Source: Nymphaea colorata (Eukaryota; Streptophyta; Magnoliopsida; Nymphaeales; Nymphaeaceae). Taken from it: a stretch of 64,000 nucleotides of DNA. Below, one piece after another: positions 10,621-23,267 of the stretch. The translations under genes and the position numbers were made by a program. Numbering within the stretch: position 1 is the first letter of the stretch; each line of letters begins with the position of its first letter. Location of the stretch: NCBI RefSeq assembly GCF_008831285.2, contig NC_045143.1:21414854-21478853 (forward strand). The letters are read 5' to 3'. The notes below the pieces were generated by a model. That model saw nothing but the letters and a program-made list of their open reading frames with translations. It searched no databases and had not been told where the DNA came from.

Positions 10621-12311
10621 ATTTTGCGTTTTTTAATTCTCTTTCCTGGATGGAAACTATGATTAACGAGTTTGGAAAATAATTTAAATATTATAACAAC
10701 TTCATTACATTTGTTGTAGGTCAGAGAGAAACTTAAGCTCATAAAGAAAAGGTCTAAGCAAAGTCTCCAAAGCCTTTAATTTCAAGAGTTTGAAATGCTT
10801 TTGAAACTATCAAAAAAATCTTTGTATGCATGTGTAAATAGTAAAAAAGACATCCTATATAATCTTGGCAATTACGCCCCTCCCATCATTAGGTAAAAGA
10901 TGAAGACTACATAATGAGGAAGAATCGTCTACTCTAGAAGAAGTAGATGAAGGAAGCTCCTCCCCTGATCCTCCTGTACTCAAATCCCGTCGAAGGAGCA
11001 TTTCTGAAGGAAAATCACTCCTTTGGGATTGCTAATATAATGACAAATAAATGGTTTATCAAGAGAAGAAGGATTCAAAGGTGGCTAAAGTAGTGGTCTA
11101 AAACTAACAGTAAGGTATGTATTAATCTTGAACCTGACAGATAAAAGGTATCGATCTTGACTCTTACTTCCTCCCTTGATAATGAATGAGCATGTAAGTT
11201 TTGTTGGCCACACTGCAATAAAAGTCTTACAATAAAACAGAAGTTTATGGATTTTGATGAACGACAAAGCTATGTGATAGCTTCAATAGGATTTTTGGCG
11301 GAGCTTTCTTGATGTGGTTCAGTACCAAAGTGGTATGGTGTGTGTGTGTGTATTAATGACATTAGGGATGGGGTACAAAGCTTCAGACTTACGATCTCAA
11401 CTGTTAACTACTAAAATACTCAAGATAATATCTAAAAGGTTAGATTGTTAAGAAAAAAATGTTTTGAACATTGCGTTTAATGTATATAATTGTCCACTTG
11501 GTTCAACCATCATCTTCTGGTCTCTTTCTCTCTCTCTCTCCCTCTCTCATATTACTTTATGCGAATCTTAACATTATGGGAAAGGTTAAGATATGGCTGT
11601 TGGATTCAATATGTATTTTTGCAACCGAGTCCAATATGAACTTTATGCTAAATAAATTTGGATTGCAGATCATATATGTAAATTATTTTTACATAATAAA
11701 ATCAATGAAATAAAAGATTAACAAGAAATCTGGCAAGTCCGAAAGGGGGAACTCTAGGGAATGTAGAAGGCTTGGCTTGGGGATTTTTCTACCAGATTTA
11801 TTTAGGAGCGAGTAAATTAATTGAATTTCTTGTTTAACACAACCTATAAAAAATGTGCCGATGAGTATTTTTCTCATGTATTCTAGTATTATAACAGATC
11901 ACGCCACGATTGATGGGAATTAAAGTTAAAGTGAATGAAGAAAATATAATGAATTGGAGAGAGAAAAGAAGCAGCAATATGAACGTAGCTAGTCTGGAAG
12001 AGAAGAAGAATACAGTGTAAGGAATTGACAAAACAGCGTGAAAGGACTGAAGCCAATGAGTAATAACTGACAGAATTGAGGGCAGAATTTCTTGAGCCGT
12101 GAAGGGCCGAATTTCTTCCGTAACTTGATTACTTCAGCGCTCTACCACTTGCAAGAGGATAATGTGGAGGTGGCGGTGATCAAACGGACCCACCTGCTCA
12201 ATTTGAATTTTATGTGCAGTTTTTTGCCTATTTTCTTCGCATCCTTGTGAAAATTGCTTATCATCCTCTGCCCTTCAATCTACCGAGAAACTGGGACTGG
12301 GGTTACTGGAG
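10621..12311. other. Upstream region of CNL copy 1
   Basis: Collinear with unit B up to 11327 (39197 in B). Homology resumes at 11558 (41843 in B); in B the interval is replaced by about 2.6 kb of repeats. A short (GT)n lies at 11337-11353. No gene is seen; the part from 11558 to 12311 is the shared 5-prime flank of the CNL genes. Confidence 0.5.
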
Positions 12312-15300
12312 ATGGGGGCAGTAATAGATGCTCTTGTGCAAACAGCCATTTCTACTGCAACCAATTTGTTGAAAGAGATGAAAGACTACATCTTGAATGC
12401 CAAAGACGATCTGAAGAAGCTCCAAAGGATCCTGAAAATCTTCCAAAAGGCCATTAAAGATGCTGATCAGTCCTTTTTCAGCAAGGAGTGCGACAGACAA
12501 CTAGAGTTTGAGCTTCATTATGATGCCGAGGACATCATCGAAGGATATCGAAGCAAAATTGAGGCCAGCAAGAGGGATAGGTACGGAACGGTCTTTGACC
12601 ACAGCACTTCTTCCTATTACAAGATGTTTCTTTTCGTTCCAACTTGGTAACAAAATCAAGAAAATCAATGAAAGGCTTGATAAAATAAAGAAAGATTGGG
12701 ACATGGTGGATAGGCTCAAAACAACTCCAAAAGGGGTGGTAAGGACCCTGTTCATGGTGAACATGTAAACCGCAAGAGGCAACCCATCACATAGGTGTAC
12801 AACTGCCCACAGGCAGGGAGAATGATAAAAAGGTGTTAGTAGAAATGCTCTCATCGAATGACTTTTGTAGTAAGACTGAGAAGGATGGTGCTTCTATTAT
12901 CTCCATTGTTGGAAAGGGAGGGATCGGTAAAACGACTCTAGCAAACATGGTATTTAATGAAATTGAACAACAGTTCGGGGAACGCAGGTGGTGGGTTTGT
13001 TTTTGGAAAGGCCAAACCATAAGGATTTGGTGCGGCAGATACTAAGGGAAGTGTGCAAGAGTTCTGGAGAAAACACTGATTGTTCCTTGACTGACTTATG
13101 CAACAATTACTGAACGAGCTCTCAAAGTAAAAAATTTTGTTGGTCCTAGATGATGTATGGGAAGTAAAATGGTGGGAGGAAGAGATAGGGGAACATTGAT
13201 GGTGGGTGCAATGGGGACAAAATTTTGATTACCAGTAGAAAGAAATATGTGTCGGAGGGGATGGGTGCTTTTTATATGCATGAATTACAAGAATTTAATT
13301 TCCACCAAAGTTGGTACTTGTTTCTGAAGGAGGTTTTAAGAGAAGGCCAAACAGAAGAAGATTCGTGATGCATAAGATCAAATTTGTTGGAGAGGGAATA
13401 GTAAAAATGTGGTGGGTTCCACTTGTGATTAAGATGGTGGGGTCCATGATCCGCACCAAGAAAATGAGTAGGGAGGACTGGAAGTCGTCGTGGATAGTAA
13501 GATATGGGAATGGAAGACTCCTGCAGCCTCATCATCGTCCACTGAAATAGGTGGCGATATTCTTTCTGGTCTCATGCTGAGCTACGATGACTTGCCATAT
13601 TATTTGAAGAGTTGTTTTGTGTATTGCTCCATTTATCCAAAGGATTATGAGATTGAGAGGGAGACATTGATCATGCAATGGGTGGCACATGGATTGATTG
13701 AGGTGGCATAGATGTTAAAGCCACAACAAACCAATACATTGAAGATTTGATAAGGCGGTGTTTGATGAAGAAATTGATTTGAAGAGCATCAAATTGCATG
13801 ACATTTTGCATGACCTTGCCTTATATATAGGTGGAAGGGAATATGGCCATGCCTCTACTACTGAGCACACCTGCCATCTGTCATTACTTGGTGTACACGA
13901 TGCAGAGGCACACAAGTCCATTGAATACCTTTCACTTGTAAAATATCTCGATCTCAGCAATTCTAAATGAGACGGTTGCCCAGTTCAATCTGCAGACTCT
14001 GTAACTTGCAAACATTGGATTTAAATTATAGTAAAATTGAAGAGTTGCCCAAGAAATGGGTGAACTCTGCAACTTGAGGTTTCTTGGGCTGAAATGGACA
14101 TGGGAATTGAAATTTATAGCGGAAGGCTTGGGGAAGCTTACCAATTTTCGGACCTTGCATAGATTTGTGGTATGCGATGACGAAGGGGACACAAAGGGAT
14201 GCGATATTAGGGAACTAAAAGACTTGAACAAACTACAGGGGAATTGTCAATAAGGGTTGGAGGGGACAAGAAAAGCAATTGATTGTGCAAGAAATGCACA
14301 ATTGCTTAAGGAGAAGTATGGCATAATTAGTTTGGAATTCTACTTTGGAATTACTGGAGGTGTTGCAGAACAGAGTGGTACTTCTGAACAGGGTAATGAC
14401 GAACAGAGTGGTGCACTGGAGGCATTGGAACCTCCACTTGGGCTGGAGTGCTGGAGATAGGTGATTATAAAGGAAAGATGCCAGTTTGGCATTTGAATAC
14501 TGAGTATACCAACCTACATTCACTAAAGCTGGAAAGATGCCATTTATGGGAAAAACTAATAAGCATTACCTCATTGAAAGTATCACCCAAATGTACGCCT
14601 TCCTTTGAGTCGTTGAAGGTAGAGGAATGCTGCAGCCTAGAGCAATTACCTCATCACATGCCTACTCTCAAGTGGTTGGACGTGGCACTTTGTGACAGCC
14701 TAGAGCAATTGCCTGATCACAGGCCTGCTCTCAAGTCGTTGATGGTGTGGGCATCTGATGGCTTAAAGGCTCTTGTTAACATGCCTGCCTTGGAGTCATT
14801 GGAGGTGAGTTATTGTGATTGTATAGAGCATTTACATGACATGCCTACTCTGAAGTCATTGATGGTGCGGAGATGTGATAGGCTGAAGACTCTAGCTGAC
14901 ATGCTGCCTTGGAGTCGTTGGTGGTAGAATTTTGTGACAGCCTAGAGTAATTACGTCCTGACATGCCTCCTCTCAAGTCATAGGAAGTGTATGGACCTAA
15001 TAGCTTGAAGGCTCTTGTTAACGTTCCTTTACTTGAGGAGTTGATGGTGGAAGGTTTGCTCAACTGGGAAGGGTGGCCAGCAGATGGATTAGGGGAAACA
15101 ACATTGACTTCTATGCCAAGGTTAAGAGAGGAAATTTTATGAATTGTCAAGGGATGCAGACAGAAGGCTTGCTTGATGCTCTATTAGAGCTGGCGCGGCA
15201 TGATGGTCAAGTGACTACCTCCAAAGTCTGTCATTGTGTTGTTGGCCTAAGTGCAAGATTGGGATGAAAATTCCTTGAGCAACTGCCTAACCTCATTGAG

Positions 15301-15540
15301 TTAAGGTTGGATCCAGACTCAGCAGTACTACTTCCATCACCATTGCCATCGGTGGTATCAACATTTCTACCCTCCCTCAAGTCTCTGTCTTTGAGTGACA
15401 CGAATGTTGATGAGGTCAAATTGGCAAGGGTGCCCCAGTGCTTGTGGGGTCTCTCCCAACTGGAGACATTGTACCTCAACAAAGGGGAACTGCATCCCCA
15501 AGGGGGTTGGTGCATTAGGTGGGTGGGGTGGGTAAACTAC
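12312..15540 (+). pseudogene. CC-NBS-LRR (CNL) resistance protein, copy 1 (degenerate)
   Basis: Intracellular immune receptor family. It starts ATG 12312 with MGAVIDALVQTAIS, an Rx-like coiled coil that includes YDAEDIIEGY (EDVID-like region). The NB-ARC has an intact P-loop, GKGGIGKTTLA (about 12909-12945), and kinase 2, LVLDDVWE (about 13140). RNBS-D-like CFVYCSIYPKDYEI is at about 13612, and an MHD-like LHDILHDLA at about 13795. LRRs follow from 13950, including repeats built on LPxHMPTLKWLDV-like units at 14600-14930. The frame is broken many times: before 12650, after 13045, near 13110, 13340 and 13710, and again in the LRRs. Many breaks are single-base losses relative to copy 2, so part may be sequence error. 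The 3-prime end diverges from copy 2 at 15480. Confidence 0.88.
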
Positions 15541-15863
15541 TAGTTTCCGTTTGAATCCCCATTGTGTCAACTGCCTGTGCTGCAAAAGGAAGGCACCGAT
15601 ATGAAAATTGATGCATAATGTGGGCACTTTTTCCAAGGCACCAAAAGCAGACTTGGACTCTATGGGGACTTTATTGTAAAAAATGACTTCTAATACTCAT
15701 TCTGCTCTCCCAAACAGGGGAAACACAAAACTTTTTGACCATTTTTCTTATTTTGTTTGATGAATTTAGCAAGTTAAAGCTATGGGAAGCCCCGCATGAG
15801 CCAAGGGGTACATGTCCACTCTTCATTGCCGAAAATTTCATTACATGTCTTTATGGTTGCGGC
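15541..15863. other. Spacer after CNL copy 1
   Basis: No feature is seen. It is not shared with the 3-prime side of CNL copy 2. Confidence 0.4.
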
Positions 15864-16040
15864 CAGTGGTAGAGCCAAAATTTCTGGTTGAGGGGCACTT
15901 GAAGTGTAAGATTCAAATCTTAAGGGACACTGATATGTGAAAAACGGAAAATTAATGGAGTTTTTGTATGTAAATAGTTTAATTTTTTTGGGTTGGTGTG
16001 GGCAACTGCCCACACTAGCAATAATGTAGCTCTGCCACTG
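15864..16040. mobile_element. Small TIR element (hAT-like MITE), 177 bp
   Basis: Starts CAGTGGTAGAGCC and ends GTAGCTCTGCCACTG, which are inverted repeats of each other. Short length, CAGTGG ends and AT-rich interior fit a hAT-type MITE. The flanking 8 bp (GTTGCGGC / GGTCACAG) do not match, so the target duplication is not confirmed. A related, more decayed copy may lie at 17712-17875. Confidence 0.65.
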
Positions 16041-16571
16041 GGTCACAGTAGCTAAGTTTTCACTATGGTCAACACGCTATGCATCCCCATTTTTGGCTGC
16101 TGTAAATATCATTTTTTTGTTAATACAAGTCCAGAGCCTAACACCCACCATCTTCCATAGGAAACCTGAGCTGCTAATTAACCTATATCTAGAGATGTCA
16201 TCATATCCGATTCAAATGTGATCTGCTGACATCCCTACTATTTCCACATAAATTGTCCAACTCAACTCAAAGATCAGAAGACAAAGATGCAGCCCCTGGG
16301 AAATGAATTAGCATAGGATTTGCAATTGGAAGGAATGCAACAGGCAAGCTTAGCATCGCAAAGAGGTGCTGATAGACTCTTTCTTAAGCATATCAATGGC
16401 CAAAAAGAGCAGCGAATAAGCCAGATGTGGGCTTGTATGAGCAGCTGCCGGCAGGGTCAATATGAGCAGCTGCCCACAGGGTCAACAGCTTTTCAATGAG
16501 GAGTGGACTTGGATTGTGGATCTTGCCATAGGAGCTGCCACATAGGTTTGCTTGTCATATGCCATCAGCCA
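16041..16571. other. Non-coding stretch
   Basis: No gene is seen. At 16194-16242 a mini version of the GATGTCA…TGACATCCCT element occupies only about 50 bp. Confidence 0.4.
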
Positions 16572-16986
16572 TAGGGATGTCAATCGATCAGATTCGAATA
16601 AAGTTCACATGTTCATATTTGAATTCAGATCTGAACATGAATGAATAAAGTTCATATCTAAGTCTGAAATCCAATTTTGCAATCTGAATATGATCTGAAT
16701 CCAACTTTGCATTCACTTCTTAATCTGAATTTTGAACCAAATCTAGCTGACTTTCAATATATAAGAGTATTAGATGTATGATATTTGTTTAAAACTAAAT
16801 CTGATCTGAATTTGAATCTGATCAAATATTTACATATATATGAATCCAAATACAATAGAATGTCATTTCTTAAATCCAAAGCTTATCTGATTTTTCCATT
16901 GGACATTATATATTTTTTCTATAACTGGTTTTTCAGAATGGTTTGGTTCGATATCTGATTCAAATCGAATATATTGACATCCTTAC
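16572..16986. repeat. Dispersed AT-rich element with GGGATGTCAAT ends, second copy
   Basis: Starts TAGGGATGTCAATCGATC and ends ATATTGACATCCTTA. The interior has repeated GAATCTGAATCTGATC-like words. Same architecture as 5056-5440. Confidence 0.6.
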
Positions 16987-17711
16987 TTAACCAGAAATGC
17001 CTATCTCCGCCACTGGAAATGGGAGTCAAAGACGAACCATGATATGCGCATGATACTACTACTTGATTCTAACTGAAGTGGCCACAGGTATTGGCAGATT
17101 ATCTATGTTTCAAGTCTAGGAAATGATGAGATCATTCAACCTTCTTTGACACACATTTCAGTTCCTTTGTTTCCAAAGTCTAGAGAAGTAGCACCCATAA
17201 GAATGGAACTAAGAATGTACTGTCAGCGCACCCCTCAAGCCAAGTAGCTATGCTATGGCATGTCAATTCCAAATAGTTGACTACAATATATTACAAGATA
17301 ACAGTAATTTAAGTTTGAAGCAATACTTGACGAACAATATACTAGGCAAAGTAGACCACGTAATTGAATAGTTTTGATGCGAGTGATTCCACAAACATCA
17401 ACACAAGTCATTCATGCATCTCATCCATTCAGCATCATTCATCAAATATCATATCTTGGACGTGTCAATGGATTGAAACTCACAAGATCTCGAGAGGTAG
17501 ATCGGCCTATTGCCTTCTTTATTGCTTATATGAGATGTATCATTTCTACCAATCTGCAAATTTGTTCATTTGGAAGTTCTACACTGTCATGCCTCATTTC
17601 TTTCAGCACCTATTATTTAAATGAGATGAAGAAGCTATTTAATTGGAATGGATACAGCCTTGTCCATATCATTAAATAAAAGTAATGCCATTGTGTTTGT
17701 CATTCAAAGAG
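16987..17711. other. Non-coding stretch
   Basis: Open frames at 17364-17680 resemble no known family and have no flanking gene structure. Nothing else is seen. Confidence 0.35.
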
Positions 17712-17875
17712 CAGTGGTGGAGTCAAAAAAATTAGCTGGAGGGACCCTTCTTTAAAAACATTTATATCTTTAGGGGTTATAAAAGAAAAAAAAATAAATT
17801 TGCTAATGTAAAACATAAAGAAATTTTAAAGAGCTGGTCTGAGCAGCTTAACCCACAAGTGACTAAGCCACTGCC
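17712..17875. repeat. Decayed CAGTGG-ended repeat
   Basis: Starts CAGTGGTGGAGTCAAAA and ends AAGCCACTGCC. It resembles the MITE at 15864-16040 in its ends only. Confidence 0.4.
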
Positions 17876-17941
17876 AAAGAGGGTCAAAACGACAACATAG
17901 TGGCCAGGGAAGAGACACATTCAGTCATGTACTTAAGATTT

Positions 17942-18232
17942 TCACTTTCTTTTCAAGTTGTCGCTCAACAATCTTGTGAAAACTCTGAAAACAAGCAAAA
18001 GTTTCTGATTTTTTGTTAAAGCAAAGATCCATGTAAAACGTGAGTAATCATCTACTATCACCAAATAATAGTTGTAGCCTTCCCTAGACGTGCACGGAGC
18101 CGGACCCCATAGATCTGCATGAAGCATTTCTAAAGGAGCGGAAGTCTTGAAATCTGCTTTAGGGAAAGGTAATTGATAAACTTGTCTTGGTAATTTTTTC
18201 ATACTAGTGTCTAAGGGAAGAGAAATATTCAA
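17942..18232 (-). mobile_element. Ty1-copia integrase fragment
   Basis: The minus strand reads LHADLWGPAPCTSREGYNYY then IVDDYSRFTWIFAL, the start of the copia integrase core (first catalytic Asp in the HADLWGP block). Only about 95 codons remain. Orientation is opposite to the copia relic that begins 170 bp downstream, so these are two different insertions or a rearranged one. Confidence 0.85.
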
Positions 18233-18402
18233 TCATGTACTTCATTTTTGAAACCTCTCTTGATACTTTATCATATTAATATGCAGCCAGAATGCAAAGT
18301 TTTATAGGAATAAGCCGACTGCCCACCAATTTGATGGAAAAACCATACGGCAAGGCAATGCTATGACATACCCAAGCTTTTGCTACATGGCCGGAATCGA
18401 GC

Positions 18403-20278
18403 TTGCTTCAAGATGATATATGGTATCTAGATTCTAGGGCAACACATCACATGGCAGCAGATATTGGCAATGCTATCACCAACAAAAATGAATGTAAAGT
18501 TGATCTCACACTGTTTGGTAAGCTCACATTGTTTTCCCTTCATATTCAAAAATTTGATCTCAAAGATGCTTTACATGTTAATGTGCACTAAGAAAAATAT
18601 GTTGTTTATGTTGCCAAACTTACACATGATAATCACCATTTTTTTGACTTTTGTCCTCACAAATTTATGGTTTAGGATCATTAGAAATGAAAAGTTTTAG
18701 TCCAAGGCACCAACGAGAAAAATTTATACAAGCAAAGTGCTTCAATGTTTGCGCATAAACAGTTCAAACAAGAAAGCCTTTATGAAAATTTTGCCTGCAC
18801 TTGTGACCTTCATTTTTTTCAATTTGAGAATTATTAGACTTAAAGTCAAAGCATGTGGTTTTATATTGAATATGAACTTTATAAAGGATATATATGTTAT
18901 GGCTCCTCACTCTTGCAATACATGCATTTCTCAACATACTGTTTTCTATGAAGAAAACCGTTTGCAGTTTTTAAATGCTATTAATTAATTAAAAAACTAA
19001 CTGTAATTTAAATAAACCAAATAATCCAAGCTCCATTTCAAATGCAATTCAAGAGACATTCAAAATATATCTTGCCCAAAATGAAACTTGTCTATCTTCA
19101 TCAACCATAGCTTGGTCAAGAATATATCATGAATCACCTATTTGTACATGAAGCCCCATGTCCCATCAACCAACCAAGAGAAGAAGAAAGGAAAGGAAAT
19201 CATGAATGGAACTGGAGTTTAGACCCATCTAGTGAAAGACATACAATAATAGAACTAATTAATTTGAACTCACCATATGATTAACCAATCTATGGATGAA
19301 ACAAGAGCATTAAATGCTTATTTTCCATCCAAATATAGTCTTCCTTTGTGTCTCCTTAGTGAAGCCAATACAAGTTAAGTTGAACTCAGAGTTCATCTTA
19401 AAGCAAATGTAATCCTAAAAGCGCTCAAGCTACGGAAGAAGAGTTGGGTCTTTTTATACAAATCAATTGTGGGCTCATCCCAGCCAACAGCTCACATAAT
19501 AATGTTAGATGTGGATGGATATTTAGATTAATAGGGAGGAACTCTAATGCTCAATGCTTAGTATAAGTCTCGCCACTTTGCAGAAGGTATAATCCATAAG
19601 AAGGGACATACTAATATGAAACTTATAGTCCTATTGTTAAACAAACAAAAACCGTTGATCTCAACCATGCCTATCTCGATGGGTAGATCTTTACATGAAT
19701 TAGGTGTCAATACTTTCTCACAACAATACTAAAGTAAAAGGTGTTCATGATGCAACCAACATGGTTTTAAAGATTAATGGTTCCAATCATGTTTATCGCC
19801 TCAATAAAGCATTGTCTAAGTCAAAAAAACGCTAACAAGGCATTCCTGCTCATCACACTTGGGGTTCATGATCACAATTAGATATGTCCATACAATCCTC
19901 ATGGATGATTTGTGTAGATACATCATAGTCACTAGAAGTAACATGGTTGAGGTAGTAAAAAATCACAGTCACTAAAAGTAACAAACTAATTGTGGCAAGT
20001 TCCCTGTAAAATATATAAGATGACAACTTATTGCAAATCAATACTATATATGTATGTATAGTGAATGGGCTCTTATAGGTAGCATAGCAGGTCAGACTGG
20101 CAGTATAGCAAAGGGCCGATTGTCAACTCGATTCTCATGAGTGTTATTCACCTGAACTACAAATGGTGAGTGTGTGATGCTTAGTTGATGGGTGTCTTGC
20201 TTTGAACTTAATTCACAAAGAAGCCCCAAACGGTGGGGCAGGAGGAAAGAGGGAGGGGCTTCCAGCTACACCCCTACA
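18403..20278 (+). mobile_element. Decayed Ty1-copia polyprotein relic
   Basis: Plus strand. A protease-like DIWYLDSRATHHMA at 18415 (the active-site DSGA has become DSRA) is followed by a GAG-pre-integrase-like stretch (VAKLTHDNHHF at about 18611). Near 19615 comes a reverse-transcriptase block, YETYSPIVKQTKTVDLNHAY. Stops interrupt every section. The part from 18551 to 20278 is repeated after the N gap. Confidence 0.75.
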
Positions 20279-20378
20279 NNNNNNNNNNNNNNNNNNNNNN
20301 NNNNNNNNNNNNNNNNNNNNNNNNNNNNNNNNNNNNNNNNNNNNNNNNNNNNNNNNNNNNNNNNNNNNNNNNNNNNNN
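20279..20378. other. Assembly gap of 100 N
   Basis: Exactly 100 N, a conventional placeholder length rather than a measured one. The sequence before it is repeated after it. Confidence 0.99.
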
Positions 20379-22105
20379 ATTTGATCTCAAAGATGCTTAC
20401 ATGTTAATGTGCACTAAGAAAATATGTTGTTTAGTTGCCAAACTTACACATGATAATCACCATTTTTTGACTTTGTCCTCACAAATTTATGTTAGGATCA
20501 TTAGAAATGAAAAGTTTTAGTCCAAGGCACCAACGAGAAAAATTTATACAAGCAAAGTGCTTCAATGTTGCGCATAAACAGTTCAAACAGAAAGCCTTTA
20601 TGAAAATTTGCCTGCACTTGTGACCTTCATTTTTTTCAATTTGAGAATTATTAGACTTATAAGTCAAAGCATGTGGTTTTATATTGAATATGAACTTTAT
20701 AAAGGATATATATGTATGGCTCCTCACTCTTGCAATACATGCATTTCTCAACATACTGTTTTCTATGAAGAAAACCGTTGCAGTTTTTAAATGCTATTAA
20801 TTATTAAAAAACTAACTGTAATTTAAAATAAAACCAAATAATCCAAGCTCCATTTCAAATGCAATTCAAGAGACATTCAAAATTATCTTGCCCAAAATGA
20901 AACTTTGTCTATCTTCATCAACCCATAGCTTGGTCAAGAATATATCATGAATCACCTATTGTACATGAAGCCCCATGTCCCATCAACCAACCAAGAGAAG
21001 AAGAAAGGAAAGGAAATCATGAAGTGGAACTGGAGTTTAGACCCATCTAGTGAAAGACATACAATAATAGAACTAATTAATTTGAACTCACCATATGATT
21101 AACCCAATCTATGGATGAACAAGAGCATTAAATGCTTATTTTCCATCCAAATATAGTCTTCCTTTGTGTTCCTTTAGTGAAGCCAATACAAGTTAAGTGA
21201 ACTCAGAGTTCATCTAAAAGCAAAATGTAATCCTAAAAGCGCTCAAGCTACGGAAAGAGTTGGGGTCTTTTTATACAAATCAATTGTGGGCTCATCCAGC
21301 CAACAGCTCACATAATAATGTTAGATGTGGATGGATATTTAGATTAATAGGGAGGAACTCTAATGGCTCAATTGCTTAGTATAAGTCTCGCCACTTTGCA
21401 GAAGGTATAAATCCATAAGAAGGGACATACTAATATGAAACTTATAGTCCTATGTTAAACAAACTAAAACCGTTGATCTCAACCATGCCTATCTCGATGG
21501 GTAGATCTTTACATGAATTAGGTGTCAATACTTTCTCACAACAGATACTAAAGTAAAAGGTGGTTCATGATGCAACCAACACATGGTTTTAAGATTAATG
21601 GGTTTCCAATCATGTTTATCGCCTCAATAAAGCATTGTCTAAGTCAAAAAAACGCTAACAAGGCATGTCCTTGCTCATCACACCTTGGGGTCATGAGTCA
21701 CAATTAGATATGTCCATACATCCTCATGGATGATTGTGTAGATGACATCATAGTCACTAGAATAACATGGTTGAGGTAGTAAAAAATCACAGTCACTAAA
21801 AGTAACAAACTAATTGTGGCAAGTTCCCTGTAAAATATATAAGATGACAACTTATTGCAAATCAAATACTATATATGTATGTATATGTGGAATGGGGCTC
21901 TTATAGGTAGCATAGCAGGTCAGACTGGCAGTATAGCAAAGGGCCGATTGTCAACTCGATTCTCATGAGTGTTATTCACCTGAACTACAAATGGTGAGTG
22001 TGTGATGCTTAGTTGATGGGTGTCTTGCTTTGAACTTAATTCACAAAGAAGCCCCAAACGGTGGGGCAGGAGGAAAGAGGGAGGGGCTTCCAGCTACACC
22101 CCTAC
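20379..22105 (+). mobile_element. Second copy of the copia relic, probably an assembly duplicate
   Basis: Repeats 18551-20278 in the same orientation and order, and reaches the same end (CTTCCAGCTACACCCCTACA) that borders the gap at 20278. The differences are mostly one-base insertions or deletions. It continues past that end into new sequence, as expected if two overlapping contig ends were placed side by side. Confidence 0.85.
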
Positions 22106-23267
22106 AAAACAAAAGCAAAACAACAAATCTTAAACATTTAAAACTAGCAAATTGAATAACACAATTATCATTTTTTTTCAAATTGTTGTGTCCTCCCTAC
22201 CCAGGTACCCAAACCTATGCCTGAATCCATGCCAGCACTAATGCGACTTGGGCTCGGGGAAATGTTGGGAACACATTTGAAAGGGATGTCAACTGTTGTA
22301 ATATGACAAAGCAAGAACGCTCGGATGTAGATCCAAATGAGGAAGGAGATTCTATCAATGATTCGATCGAATACAGGAGCCAAGAAAATTGTCATGAAAA
22401 TCTGTTGTATTCAAATAATTCCATATCTGATCCTATAAATCAAGATATTGATAATTTGTATGAAAGACTTTTCACTTATAAAATGGCCATATCAGATTCA
22501 TCTAAGAAGTAAACTGTTCGTAAGTGCGTTATATACAAGGGAGGGTTTCTTGCCCTTGCTGGTCTGCTGTTAATCAGCTCTTTAGTTCAAACAACTTTAG
22601 AAAAAAAAGTGGATTTTAACATCAAATGAGCTACCATGGTTGCAAAACCAAAAAAGGTCTGAGTTAACATCTTTAACTTCTCTGCTGTATACCAATAACC
22701 AAAAGTTTCCACTAGAAATTCCTTGAGCATATGATATTCATGCACTCAGATACTTCGGGAAAGATAAATCAAACTACTAATGTGGTTGAGAGTTGTGTTC
22801 TTGAACCTACTAATGTGGTGATATCTTAGGCCCCCTTTCTCTCTCTAACTCTTTCTCCCTCTATATGACAAAAGTTTTGTAATAATATTTCTCTCTCTCT
22901 CTAAGAATAGGAGCAAATTTTTGTAATATTTGCTCTCTCTAGGTGTTGATCAGATTATGAAAAGGCTGTTCCGATAATCAAAAGCCATGATGGAAGAGTC
23001 AGTGGAGGCGTGGGGGAGGTAGATGAAGGAAATACCAACCTCACTCTTCTCAGTCCTGGACCATTCAGTCCCATCCTCCCTTTCTCTTTTTTCTGTCTCA
23101 GAAAGGACTAGTTGTTTTGACTTTGGACCGATGCAAGGCAAGAAGTCAGAGAAGATAGAGAGAGAGGAAGGGAGAGGGGAGTGATGATCAAGTGAGGGGA
23201 GGCATCAGGGGGGCAACGGTCACCGTCTGCAACAGGAGTACCATGGAAGGTGGTGGGGAGGAGGGCA
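22106..23267. other. Spacer with one unrecognised open frame
   Basis: A plus-strand open frame at 22303-22512 reads MTKQERSDVDPNEEGDSIND… (69 codons, acidic and Asn/Ser-rich). I do not recognise it and see no splice or promoter context. CT-rich runs lie at 22835-22950. Confidence 0.4.
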
